NCBI GenBank assembly: GCA_034387635.1 | Contig: JAOANU010000003.1 | Coordinates: 124,001-188,000 of the forward strand | DNA from: Rhodosporidiobolus odoratus | Taxonomy: Eukaryota > Basidiomycota > Microbotryomycetes > Sporidiobolales > Sporidiobolaceae | Direction: 5' to 3' | DNA length: 64,000 nt | Part shown: in pieces, positions 1-11,010 of the stretch | Position numbering within the stretch: the stretch's first letter is position 1 | How the letters are laid out: each line of letters starts with the position of its first letter | Notes under the pieces: model-generated | The model's input: the letters and a program-made list of their open reading frames with translations, nothing else | Database searches by the model: none | What the model was told of the DNA's origin: nothing | Made by a program: the position numbers and the translations under genes

Positions 1-361
1 ACCATGTCGAGGATGCTACCAAATCTGCTCGTCTGCCCCAGAGCCCTCGCGGCTTGACCGTCGACGGCATCGAGGAGAGCGGAAATGCAATAAGCGACGG
101 TGCAGAATTTGGGATGAGTGGGCATGTAGACGAGGGAGGCGGCGCCGAGCAGGACGCGGGTGTAACCTGTGAAAGGGAAGAAACGCGGTGGACGAGTCAG
201 TACAGCAGTACAGGTGCATGGGTGCCGCTGGGAAATTGTGCATTCTCGGACGGCGAATAAACTGGTGAAACCGGCGACGCACCGATCAAATTGGGGACGA
301 ACAGGAAGACATTCTCCTCTGTCTTTGGACGAGGGGAAAGAGAGCGGTTTGGGGATGACAT
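1..361 (-). CDS. PIS1: CDP-diacylglycerol-inositol 3-phosphatidyltransferase, 5' part
   Basis: This enzyme makes phosphatidylinositol from CDP-diacylglycerol and myo-inositol in the ER/outer mitochondrial membrane. Exon 1 is 361-283 (starts MSSPNRS, ends in VPNLIG). An intron follows (282-167, donor gtgcgt, acceptor cacag). Exon 2 runs from 166 to the window edge and reads GYTRVLLGAASLVYM. The CDP-alcohol phosphotransferase signature is visible in exon 2 as D-G-x2-A-R-x8-G-x3-D (DGQAARALGQTSRFGSILD), which holds the metal-binding Asp residues. The codon for the Gly of PNLIG-Y is split by the intron, which confirms the splice. The rest of the membrane protein lies outside the window. It is transcribed divergently from PFS2. 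Family assignment is secure; the start is the first ATG giving a short hydrophilic N-terminus usual for Pis1. Confidence 0.9.
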
Positions 362-754
362 GACAGCGGGGAAAGATGTAGTGTCGGTGAGTCGGGGTCG
401 GAGCCGGGCTATCCGGGATGTCTGCGGAATCCGGTCGAGGTCAGAGTTTGGGTTTGAGGTGAGGTATGCGAGTATACGAGTGTGCGTACAGTGTGTGAGA
501 GGGCTCAAGTATACGTAGTAAACGAGTTGCCGAAGTGAGATGGATGAGACGGCGTCGAGGTCTCGGGTTCAAGTACGAGTCGAGCTGGCAAAGGGGTTGA
601 CGGGATGTGAGTAGGGCGTGTACAGTCAGCTAGGTAACGCTTCTGAGCAGGACTGAGTTGATCAACAAAGGGAGGTTCAAGGTTACCACTTCATATCTTA
701 CACACTGCAGTTACTGCAAGTAGTACACAGAGGACTGTGCTACATACTACTGTC
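362..754. promoter_or_regulatory. Divergent intergenic region PIS1/PFS2
   Basis: This 393-bp stretch lies between the two divergent start codons and must hold both 5' leaders and promoters. I see no open frame with family similarity and no convincing named regulatory motif. Confidence 0.4.
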
Positions 755-3461
755 ATGACCACTTCAGTCCTCACCCCAAGTCATCCTGTCGCTTCAACCT
801 CTCGCTCACTCTGGCAACCTTCGACTCTCGATGAACCACCCTTACCTCCTCCACCTGACACCAGGGAGGAACAGCTAGCTCAACTGGCAGCTCAGGAGAA
901 ACTAGGTCACGATGGAAAACGTCAACGAGTTAGGGCGAGGAGAACCATCGACCCCTTTGGCGCTCTCGAGAGGCAGAGAATAGTACGCCCCACCTTCACC
1001 CTTTGCCCCCTCTTTGCCCCGTTCTGACTACGACTGATATCACCCCCACCCAGTACAAAGCCATTCGCACCCACTCCCTCGGCCGAACAGGCGACCTCGA
1101 CATGCCCTTCACTCGAGGTCAACCTTCGTACACCATCGACGCGAGTCTCCTCTTCTCCTTGATCAACCTCCCTTCCGCCTGGGGCGCTAGAGCGAGCGGA
1201 AAAGCCGTTGGCGAGACCGGTAGAGGCTAGTCAGGCTTACCAACGCTCCCGCTGTGTTTCGCAGATCCTCCCTCCATCAGCGTACACCAACCCGTCCACC
1301 TCCTTCTGCGCCCGCTACGCACACACCTCGACCAACAAACTTCGATGCCCCGTCAACATTGTCACGGTGCGCAGGCGACTCGCCCCTGCTTTCCCCCCCC
1401 CCCATACAGGCGAGCTCACAAGCTTCATTCACGCAGTTTACCCCCGATGCTCGCCGCATTCTCACCGGTGCTACCAGCGGAGAGTTCACCCTCTGGAACG
1501 GCTTGACCTTCAACTTTGAGACGATCCTTCAGGCGAGCCTTTTCCACCCCGCCTCCTCACTTCCTTTTCCTCCTGCTCACCTTGCCTTCATCGTCCGCTA
1601 CAGGCTCACGACTCGGCCGTCCGCACCCTCGCCTGGTCTCACTCCGGTCACTGGCTCCTCTCCGCCGATTCGAGCGGCATCATCAAGTACTTCCAACCCA
1701 ACATGAACAACCTGCAAGCCTTCCAGGGACACAATGAGGCTGTGCGAGATTGCTCATGGGCACCTAACGACGAGCGCTTTGTCACGGGAGGAGATGACGG
1801 TGTGGTCAAGATTTGGAACTTCGGGGCCATGAGGGAAGAACGGGTGTTGACGGGTGCGTTTCATCCCTGTTTTGCCGAAGCCAGCTGCCGCTTGCACTTC
1901 CCGACTCTCGCAAAGCTTCTTTTTATCGCTGCTGACGACTATCAACTCGCAGGTCATGGGTGGGACGTCAAATGCGTCAAGTGGCACCCGACTAAGGGTC
2001 TTCTCGCTTCAGGGAGTAAGGATAACTTGGTCAAGTTTTGGGATCCGAGAACAGGCAACGTTTTGACTACACTGTACGTTGCGAAGCCTTTCCCGATGTT
2101 CACTGCTTCATTCCCATCTCGTCGCGGCGCCTGCTCATCGTCAGCGATTCCACAGTCACTCGCATAAGAACACGATCCAAGCGCTCTCGTGGTCGCCCAA
2201 CGGTCATCTCGTCGCTACCGCTTCGCGAGATCAGCTCGTCAAAGTCTTCGATATTCGGGCTATGAAGGAATTGGTTACCTTGCGAGGGCACAAGAAGGAA
2301 GTTTGCTGTGCGTTACATACCTCTTCGCCGTGTCCTGACTTTGTTGGCGGAGACGCAGGCTGACATTCCTCTCTCCCCTGGACCCCGCCTAAAACGCCCC
2401 TTTCTTTCGTTCTTCGCACCCTCGCATCCTGGCCTGAACAGCCGTCGCTTGGCACCCCGTGCATTCCGACCTCCTCGTCTCCGGCGGCAGCGAAGGTTCC
2501 ATCATCCACTGGTCCCTTCCCGACCCCTCTCCGAAAGAAGTACTCGAATACGCCCATGACAGTAACGTCTGGTCCCTCGCCTACCACCCTCTAGGACACT
2601 TGCTCGTCAGTGCGAGCAACGACCACACGACGAGGTTCTGGAGTCGAGCGCGGCCGGGGCAGAGAACCAAAAATGATCGGTTCCATCTGGGGAGGGATGC
2701 GGAGGAGAAGCCGTTCATTGGACAAGGAGGTGGCGGTGGAGGGAATGGGGTGGGCAACGGTCCGGGCATGGAGGGTACGTCGCCTTTCTCTTCTCTGTCT
2801 GGCTGCCGCTGCGTCTTAGTCGCTCGGTTCTGATCGCACTCTCTCCCATCTACTCCTTGCCTTTATTGGCACGAACTGCTCCTTCGTCACACTCTTCGCC
2901 GCGCGATCTTGAAAAACTCTCCCCGTCGCAGACGACTCGCTTCCCGGCTTCCAGCACCGGCAACCCCCACAGCAGGCGCAATTCGCTGGCGCGCTCCCCA
3001 ACTTCTCTGCCAACAATCAGCAGCAGCAGCGACCACCGCCCGGACTGGCACCGCCAATCGGAGGACCGATGGGAGGTCCCATAAGCGGCGGCTCGGGAGG
3101 AGCAGAAGGCTTCATCCCGGGTTTCGGCAGGGCACCGCAGAATCCGAGTCAGAACGGTATGGGCGGAGGAGGCGGAGGGGGGATGCCCAGCGGTGGCATG
3201 GGAATGGGAATGGGGATGCCCCCACCTGGCTTTGGTGCGCCGCCTGGTCTGGATGGAGGTCGTGCGCCTCTTCCTCCCGGTTACGGTGCACCGCCGCCGG
3301 GTCAACCGCAGCAGCAGGGAGGACAAGCGGAGTACGGCATGCGAAGAGGCGGACCGCTGCCGAGTCAGCAAGAAAGTCTGGAGAGGTTCGCTGGACCGGG
3401 GTCAGCGGGTCAGAGGAGATGGGGAGGAGGCGGAGGCGGAGGTGGCGGGGGAAGGTATTGA
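755..3461 (+). CDS. PFS2: Polyadenylation factor subunit 2 (WDR33-like, WD40)
   Basis: This is a WD40 subunit of the cleavage and polyadenylation factor, which recognises the poly(A) signal in the nucleus. Nine exons are proposed: 755-982, 1054 to about 1205, about 1261-1366, 1437-1532, 1604-1853, 1953-2073, 2156-2307, 2442-2774 and 2932-3461. Spliced, it gives family-diagnostic stretches: [18 protein letters not shown], then [61 protein letters not shown] and [16 protein letters not shown]. At least six WD repeats are recognisable. The C-terminal exon is Gln-, Pro- and Gly-rich ([10 protein letters not shown]..., ending in a Gly run and RY), typical of WDR33-type tails. The donor of intron 2 (near 1205) is uncertain: the phase needed points to gttggc rather than the nearby gtagag. 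Intron 4 (1533-1603) starts with GC, not GT. Confidence 0.9.
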
Positions 3462-3665
3462 GCGGGTACAAGGCTTAGTGCGCCAGGCGAACGTTATCAG
3501 TTCTGGTCATCGCACGCGACATCGAATAGAAAGCATACATTGTTTCCTTGACCTCTCGCAGCCCAGGAACTGGTCAAAAACTGCTGGATGCACATCCACT
3601 GAAGTTGCTACTAAGACTGCTCCATCCATACACATCTTACTCGCGCTTGCTCTGGCACCTGCTGT

Positions 3666-6080
3666 TCAAGCTTCGGCCGTCTCTACCCTCGCTTCCAGCA
3701 CCATCTGCCTCAACTTGTCGACGAGCTCGCGAACATGCCTCTCCTCGACGAAAGGACTGCCCAGCGCAATCCGCACGCAGTTGTATCCTCCAACCGTCGT
3801 CGGGGTCAGCATGATAGAGTGGTCGGCGTTGGCGAGGCGGATGAGGGATGCATTGAGCGCATTCTCGTAATTCAGGAGGCCGGAAGGCGAAGACGCAAGG
3901 GTTGACCGGATCCGCAGAACCACTAGGCTGAACCTCCTTGGCGTGAACAACTCGACTCCCTCCAATCCCTCTCCCTCGCCTCCTCGATCAGCGCCGAGTA
4001 CCAACCCCTCAAACACGTGTCCCAGCCCATTCAACCGTCTGAGGTGTGCTTGGAAACCTTCTGATCCGTAAGAGCGGAGAGTGAACCAGATTTTAAGTGA
4101 GCGGAAGCGTCGACCGAGGGCGAGTTGCATGTTGCGAAAGTCGGTCACGAGACCAGCGGCGGCTTGCGGGGTGCGGAGGAAAGGGGGTGTGACGTCGAGG
4201 GCGGAGGTGAGGAGGGCGCGATCGCGGACCCTGTCAAGACGCATAAACAAAGCTCCCAACGAGTAAGCGGGAGGAAGTGATTGCGAGATGGCGTGGAAAA
4301 CGCACCAAAGGGTTGACGCGTCGAATGTCACAAGGCCGCTCCTGCAGGTCAAGACTCCCGATATTAGCGTCCCAAGCGGCAGGAAAGTAAGAGATCTGAT
4401 GCGGAAAACGAGATCTACTTGTGCAAGTTGGCTGTTAGACGCAGGCGGCGAAAGGCTGGGATCAGCAGGGAACACAAGATCCGTGAAAAAGGTGACAACG
4501 TACTGCAGAATGAGTGAACCTCCCCTCCTGCGCAGATCGCGCCTTCGGCCTTATCACCGTGCGCCAAGGCATTGATCGTGTCAAGGTAGGCTTCCTGGCG
4601 ACACTCTGGGAGAGCGAGGAAGACACCTCCCCACGCAGCGTCGACGTGAAGGAAAAGGTCGGGGTAGTCGGCGGCTGCATCGAGACACTCAGTACCGGTT
4701 GCAAGGAAAGAAAAGTCACCGTTAAGCGAGAGCAGCTTACTGACTGCGGTGACTTCTGGCAAGTTGTCAATGGCGCCAGTGGAGGTCGAGCCAAGCGTGG
4801 CGACTATGGCGCAGCAGTGGTAAACGGAGGATCGCTACAAGCACAGGAAGATGCAGAGCGTACTGAGGATGAACGGCCTCTTTCCTTCCGCCTTCAGCTT
4901 CTCAAGCTCGTCGCGCAGATGTTCCCCGCGCAAAGCCCAATCATCCTCCGCCTTGGTCTCGATGGCGTGAAACCCGAGACCGAGGATGAGAGCTGCTTTC
5001 GCACCAAGGGAATGTGTCTGCGTGGTGGCGACGATGACGAGGTTGTCCAATCCGGTTCCGGGGTGCAGGCGGAGGTAGCGTTCGCGGGCTGCGATGCAGA
5101 CCGTAAGGCAAGATTCGGAGGCGGAACCCTGCAGCGTTTATTGTCCCGCTGAGTACCCTAGCATTGGCAAATAGACTCTGAAGAATGTAAGGTCAGCGAT
5201 GCGCACCTGAATGACCCCACCCGCAACTTTGCCTTTGTTCAGCCAGGTCTCGTTGAAGCCGAGCAGCTTGGCGACCCAGTCCATTACTATCGACTCTAGC
5301 TCAGTGCAAGCAGGTGAGCAGAGCCAGTTGAAACTGTCAACGGAGAGAGGGTGAGACGAGGTAAAAAGACGGTGGAAGGACAACCTACCCAGGGTTGCTG
5401 ACAGCTCCCGCATACATATCGGCGAGGATACATTCGTAGGTAGTCTGTGTGAATGATTTGCTTGCGCTCAGCGAAAGGCGCTGTACAGCGAACTAGGACA
5501 CGTACGTTTGCAGGGAAATAAGCGAAGAAGTTCGGGTGCTGCCAGTGTGTCTGCAATGGCAAGGGCGCTTAGTGACAGCTGAGGGCTAGCTATGAGCAGT
5601 AAGTGAACGGCATACAATACTGTCGGCAGTGGCTCGGACTCGGTCAGCAGACTGCAGGGAGGACGAGTGAGGGAAAAGAACGTACCCGGGGAGAATGACC
5701 CGGTCAAAGTCCTTGGCGATCTCATCCCAAGCCTCTCCTTTCGCTGGTGCACTCTCTGTCCGAAGTAAGACGCTGATCAGCGTTGTAGTTGTAGGAAACA
5801 CCATGGGAAGACGCGAGACGCACCGGCGACGAGTTTGGCGATATCTCCTGGTTGCACCTTGGGCACGACGTTGTAGGACTCGATGTCCTCGAAGTAGTCG
5901 CAGATGCTGTAGTCCAGCTAAGTAAGGTCCACGTAAGGGTTTGAAGCGGAGCGCAAGCTGGACTTGCCGGTCGACGGCTTGGTAGGCGGCCTTGCGAAAT
6001 CTGGCCGTGCCGAAGAAGCAGGTCAGCCCAGGCAGCATGAGAGAGACATGGGTCGGTACTACGTACTGTTCGCGGTCCAT
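3666..6080 (-). CDS. Aromatic-L-amino-acid decarboxylase-like protein, copy 1
   Basis: This is a PLP-dependent group II decarboxylase (DDC/tyrosine-tryptophan decarboxylase family), about 500 residues. It would decarboxylate an aromatic amino acid; the substrate is not decidable. Spliced exons give MDREQFRKAAYQAVD, ICDYFEDIESY, SAPAKGEAWDEIAKDFDRVILPG, ITHWQHPNFFAYFP, FNWLCSPACTELE, TTQTHSLGAKAAL, ATLGSTSTGAI, YPDLFLHVDAAWGG, and NLHK with the Schiff-base Lys, followed by SGLVTFDASTLWVRDRALLTSAL. Exon 1 is 14 nt (6080-6067) and exon 2 is 6000-5968, followed by a GC-AG intron (donor gcaagt). A 4-nt exon lies at 5616-5619 and a 13-nt exon carrying most of the PLP-Lys codon at 4419-4431. A paralogue with the same intron map lies at 55133-57623 on the other strand. 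No disabling mutation is visible. Confidence 0.85.
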
Positions 6081-6512
6081 AGTGAGCTGATCGAGGGGTG
6101 GAAATGGTACGGCAATGGAAGCTGAGGGACGAGGAGGGTCTGGTTATAACGGGGCTGTCGACAGTGTAACAGTGTACAGTAAAAGTGGCAGTGTCCGAGG
6201 TAGCGGTACTATAGAGTGGATCTGGCACAAGTCTAGCAGCGTAAGCAGAGAGTATGAAGTAAAGCAAGTGTGCCAAAGCCTGACTCGAAAGGAGTCCTCG
6301 GTTGTGGAGTATTGCGGCGTTTGCGCTGTTGCGCTGGGAAAGCGTCCGCAATTCTGTTGAGACTCTGGCCTCACGCCTTCACGGTACTTTCGCGTTCCAG
6401 GTTGACCACCCAGGCACTCATCTCGGGCCAGGCGGCAAAATCCAGCCTGCAGTCAGAGACCCTCGCCTGATCCGTCGCGACGAGGAACACACACTACGTA
6501 TCAGGCGCGGGG

Positions 6513-7399
6513 CTACGGGACCAGAAATGCATGCTCATACGTGGCGCTCGAGTAAGCGTTCGCATTCGAAACCTTGGTGTGCGGCGCACTACGTCCGACC
6601 GTCGGACGCCAGCCGGGTTGTGGAAGCTGCGTGCTGTCCTCTGATCGTCGACGCGGTACCCTCGCGAGCTGGTACTCAAGCAATAGCTTGTCGTAGCCGC
6701 CTGGTTGCTTGAGGTGTTTTGCAAGTCGCCACAATGCTTTGCTCCTCTGTTGGCATCGGTCAAGCATCAACTCTGCGAGGGATAAGCCTGCAGCTTGGGA
6801 AATCAGCTCGATCTAGGTGCTTATAGGTAGGAGTAAGATGCATAAGCGTACCTTGACCGTTTCGCTTTGCGCGGTCGACCTCAGCCTGTGCAGATTTCAC
6901 CTCCTCGAGCTCCACCTTGATCCACCAGAAGCGGGCGTCCTTCAAAGGGCCCTTCTCCCCCGCTGCGGCCTGCAAAGGCAGGTCCAGTATGATGACTAGT
7001 CTCCGAGTGACACGAGAGAGTCCAACGTACAGCATGATGCTCAAAAAGCCACGCAACAAAAAGGTGGATCTCCAAATTAACCGCGCATTGCACCAGGTGC
7101 TGAAGTGCCTTACGGTCTACAGTCGTACCGCCACAGGTGTCAGATCAGCAGTACTCAAGCGTAGGGGGAAGTAAGCAAGAAAGGCCGTGGATACCGTTTG
7201 CAGGGTGGAATCCTTCCGTTAAGCAAACGATATGATCGATTTAGTTGCGGCGTGTGAAGCTGAAGGAAACAGGCGCACCATTGCTAAGTCCGGCGCTGGC
7301 ACTCTTTATCACTGTATCGAAGTCCTCAAGCCTCCTCTGCTCAATGGCAAGGCTGGCAGAAGTTAAGGACGGGCTTGGAAGGTTGCCAAAGGAAGACAT
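6513..7399 (-). CDS. Hypothetical protein, family X copy A
   Basis: No known family is recognised. Four exons splice into an intact protein of about 200 residues. Exon 1 starts at 7399 (MSSFGNLPSPSLTSAS...). Exon 2 reads DRKALQHLVQCAVNLEIHLF and ends in LFEHHA. Exon 3 reads AAGEKGPLKDARFWWIKVEL then EEVKSAQAEVDRAKRNGQ. Exon 4 reads AAGLSLAELMLDRCQQRSKA then LWRLAKHLKQPGGYDKLLLE and ends with EHAFLVP at 6513. It looks helical and charged, partly coiled-coil, with no signal peptide or membrane segment. Element by element it resembles copies B and C: L-x2-L-x(3-4)-E-x-HL-x-F-x-A in exon 2/3, a K/E/A-rich helix, then an AEL/AAL-x8-(T/K)AL-x-(R/N)L block. It is preceded on the same strand by the dispersed repeat at 8016-9020, as C is by its copy. 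Neighbour AADC-1 is co-oriented 430 bp downstream. Confidence 0.6.
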
Positions 7400-8015
7400 G
7401 GCGGATCTGACGTTGTCGGATTAGCTACTCGAAGGCGACGTGCGCAGGCAGGCGGGACGTGGGAAGAAGAAGCCAAGCACACTCGGTGAGGTGGAACCTA
7501 GGAGCATGTCCGTGGAGGATGACGGAGGGCTAAGAACTTATCGCCCCTCCGCCCGTGTCGAGCCTGTGCTGTTCAGCAGGCACCGCCAGACTGCCGTCAT
7601 CAGGGAAAGTGTACGGCTGCAGAACGCTTGATACTGATGGTGCGTGCGAAAGGGCGATTGCCGGGGCAATTTCGAGGGAGGACCAGCTCGGAATCAGCTG
7701 GGTCCGCGCCAGATGATATGCTGTCACACGCCCGCGCAGCTTGAATGCGTCGTCTTGACACCAGTAGTCGGAGGCCGACGCGCAGGGTGAGGAAACGGCA
7801 GGGCGGGAAAAGCAGAGGAAAAAACGACGGCTTCGACGCGGGGGAGTCGGGGTAATCCGAAGCACTTCGCGCATCACAGACGCAATGCTCGGCACATTCG
7901 AAAGGATTGGACGGCTGGTCTGCGCGCAGGACGAAGCGGTCTTTCCTGCGAGACGAAGACAGCAAAGTCAGCCTTCGGCCTTCGAAGAATGTGCAGCATG
8001 CAATGCGGATCAGTG
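7400..8015 (-). other. 5' region of family X copy A
   Basis: This stretch lies between the small gene and the dispersed repeat. Read on the minus strand, the end near 7960-8010 keeps a branch-site plus acceptor-like segment (aggctgac ... cttcgtctcgcag) that is also found after the repeat near 40205-40235 and 45997-46030. It may be an upstream intron and leader of copy A. The open frames inside show no family similarity. Confidence 0.35.
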
Positions 8016-9020
8016 TTATATGTTTTGACTCGGTGTTGTCCTCCTTCGCTCCGGGCTCCGCAGAGCCGGGCGTGAGCGTCTAATTAGAGAGAACATCTTA
8101 TCCGCGTGCTTGGCACGAGCTACAAAGGAAGAGCCAGGCTTACCAGCAGTGACGACGCACTGTACGCACAGTCCGCACGACCATTCATAGATACGCCTAT
8201 AGAGCTGTTGACCACGCTTCAAGCGAACAAAGTGGGATCAGCACGACGAGGAGGGGAATATTCAAGGAGAAAAAGACGCACCAGTATAGCAGCTCAGCCG
8301 CAGCACGCGGGCCAGTGTAGTCTTACAACAGGTATGCTTCACATTTGCTGCCCAGACCGCGCAGACGAGTGAGACGGTGACAATCCGAAGCGAGAGTTGA
8401 CTGAGTCGGGGGTCGACGACGGCGGGGTGGGCGAAAGGAGGACCAGCTGGGCGCATGTGGACGCACGTGACGATCCTGCAGCAGCGTCTGTCTCCGAGCT
8501 AGATACGTAACGAAGACAAGGGAGTGATTCAACCTTTTCTCATCTCGCTCATCTCGTTTCCGCCCTCTCGTAACCCATACCCCTTCTCAGCGGCGTTTCC
8601 TCCCGCACAGCCTGCATAGATATCTACAGCTGCCCGCTGCCGTGACTCGTGCGTTCTCACGTGCTCTCGTCACCATTTCGGACGGCAGCTTTTCCTCACC
8701 TTCAGCGAGCGATGGCGCCGAGCCACCACGATTGACGCTGCTGCTGGCTGACCTACTTATTGCTTGCAACGACTCTGACGCGTGACGCCGCACCCGCACC
8801 CCATCCGAGCTACGGAACTGCCCTGTTCGGGTTCGTCTTGCGAAACCCTCCTAGCTCTCGCTTGTTCAACCTCTCGAGGCAAAGCAGCTTTGGATGGACT
8901 ACCTCTGCTGCCAAGAAGCTTTGTAGCAGTATACGCAGCAGCGAAACAGCCGACTTCTGGTTGGCACGGCAGAATCGGCTGCTTCCGCCAAATCCTCGTT
9001 CGTCTCTTTCTATCTCTTTC
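8016..9020 (-). repeat. Dispersed repeat R, copy 1 (inverted relative to 45 kb)
   Basis: Read on the minus strand this roughly 1-kb segment matches 44985-45965 on the plus strand at a high but imperfect level. Landmarks shared by both are a segment translating in one frame as LVFVTYLARRQTLLQDRHV, another translating as HRLTRLRGLGSKCEAYLL (LTCLRG in the other copy), a segment around cgagaccctcctagctctcgc, and a terminal segment ending cactcagtcaaatatat. A shorter match is at about 40060-40235. Inverted copies 37 kb apart and a third partial copy show it is dispersed. No transposase, LTR ends or target duplication are seen, so it could be a mobile remnant or the conserved upstream module of family X. 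Confidence 0.7.
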
Positions 9021-9700
9021 CCTTACCTCCTCGCCCTGTTGGTCCTAGTAGGGTGCACAGTGGTGCTTGGAGCACTGCTCGCCTACATATTTTGGCCTAG
9101 CAAGCCTGTCCGTACGTCCACACTCGCTCTCTTCCCCCACATTCCCTTGTTGAACGAACTTTTCCCTTGCAGCGCCACCTCTACCTCTACCACCGACTCG
9201 CCTCTGGGTCCCGGCCACTCCGTTCCGTCTACTCGACCTCCCAAACATTCTCTTGATGAAGGTACTCGATCACATCGTCGGCGACAGCCTGTTCGAAAAG
9301 GCCGAGGCCGCCATTCTCCCTTCTTGCCTCATCTGCAAGCGACTATCCGACTTCTCTCTCAGGGTGGTGGGACGACCACCCTGGAAAGCTTCCAACCGTG
9401 CCCCGTCTCACCTCCCTGGCACCTTACTGCACCACCATTGACAATTTGGCTAGCTCTCCTCCTGCATGCCGTCTTCCCCACACTCGTGTTCCTCACCGTC
9501 GGCCTCTCACAGTCAGAATACCTTTGCCCGTACTTCCCCCTGTCAGCCCTATCTCATCTTTGCCATCTGACCCTGGTCTTACAGCCCCTTGAAGCTAGTG
9601 AAGCCGAGTGGGACCATTCCATCCGAAACCCCCGTCATCACCTTGGCGAAATCTTGACGACCGCAACCCGCGACGACCCAGAATGTTCCCTCTTCAGGGT
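9021..9700. other. Unassigned spacer with an open frame
   Basis: A plus-strand frame open from 8760 to 9725 has one hydrophobic stretch (PYLLALLVLVGCTVVLGALL) but begins inside repeat R, and the rest is Pro/Ser/Thr-rich low complexity. I recognise no family and do not call it a gene. Confidence 0.3.
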
Positions 9701-11010
9701 TACTATCGCGGTCCTCCCTTCATGAACGCATGGGAGGCCGAGCCGTGCGGTGGCTGGGAGATGAAGCTTTGGAGCTGGGTGACCAGTGAAAGTGCGAAGC
9801 GGACCAAGGCCATTGCTGCGGCAGCGCTGCGGGTGGGATGGTTGAGACAGGACGAGGAAGAAGCAAGGTCAGCGCAGAGGTAGAGAGGGAGCTGGTGGCG
9901 CAGATCATGGTGTTCAGGTTGGTAGGGAAGGGCCGAGCAAGACGGACTTGAGAAGGTCGAGGTGGTTTGCCCGGTCTTGGATGTGGGTGCCGACGGATTT
10001 GGCGAGGTCGGAGTGTTGAGTGCGGTAAAGAGGGCAGGATAGGAGAAAGTGGGAGAGGGTCTCAGGTGCGTTCCCACACTCACAACGATCGGTAGGCGAG
10101 GTGTGAGAGCGGTAGCGCTCGGCCAACAGGGGGAGTGGCCGTTCCGAAGTTGGGTGAGAAGGGAGGAAAGCGGGCGAGGGGGTTAGGCGGAGGATGCGGC
10201 GGGAAGGCTGCCGGTGGTCAACATGGCGAAGGGGAGCGCCGCGGACGCCGGGCGCGCCAAAGGGCGTTTCAGCGAACAGGGAGGGCGAGGTCAACTTCTG
10301 CGAGGAGAGCAGACCTCGACTTCGGAAGATCGCCCCCACTGACCCCATCGATTCCATCCCCTTCTTCCCCCGCCTCTCCACCGTCCTCTCCCTGCACAGC
10401 ACGCCCTGAAGCCGTCTTTGCCGCCTCATCCGCGGCCTCGTTTCCCTCGACGCTGACATGACCAGGAACCTAATGAACGGCGAGGGAGACATGGGTAAAG
10501 GCGGAGAGGAGGGAGTGGTACAAGGTAAGGTTATGGCGACGGAGGTGCTGGCCGGAAGTTGAGGCTGGAGAGCAGGAGTTGACCACGGCAGATTGGTTGT
10601 CGAGGAAAAGGTGGATTGGTGTCGGAGAGGACTGGGGGGACGGGCGGAAGGCGAGTATGGCGGGGATGGTTGTGAGAGCAAGGCGGACGCCCACACGTTC
10701 CGCAGCGTAGACAGGCTGGTGCCGACCCATAGCCATTCCTTTCGCAGGAAAAGCCCATTCCCCGGTCTCCACCTCCCCCTCCTCTGCCTTCCTCCGCCAG
10801 GCAAGCGACCCGCCCGCCCTCCCATTCATCAAGGAACCATCCAACCATCCGAGTATAGGACCAGCGCACAGGGCGGCGCATTTTCCAGTACCGCGTCGTG
10901 GGAGAGCAGAGCGAGCTCTTTGCTTGGCGCGATCGAGGTTGTGGGAGAGAAAGGAATCAGCGAGCGGTCATGGAGTGATACGCCTGCAATAGCCGATCGA
11001 AAAGGTCAAG
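9700..11010 (-). mobile_element. Non-LTR retrotransposon (LINE) 3' remnant: RNase H and zinc-knuckle end
   Basis: Read on the minus strand, broken frames give the end of a LINE ORF2. An RNase H domain shows LDGSLMNGRAGGSLAWRR (first Asp), VYAAERVGVRLAL (Glu), LFLDNQSAVVN (Asp), then VPGHVSVEGNEAADEAAK (His and last Asp). Downstream is the Cys/His segment RCECGNAPETLSHFLLSCPLY, typical of LINE reverse transcriptase tails. There is an in-frame TAG at 10470-10472 just before VPGH, where Trp is usual, plus frame changes near 10250 and 9910. The reverse transcriptase and endonuclease parts are absent, as expected of a 5'-truncated insertion. Both ends are approximate. Confidence 0.75.

Noticed and set aside
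8760..9725. Long plus-strand open frame (321 codons) with one hydrophobic segment
   Set aside because: It starts inside repeat R, has low-complexity composition after the first third and matches no family; open by chance in GC-rich DNA is more likely.
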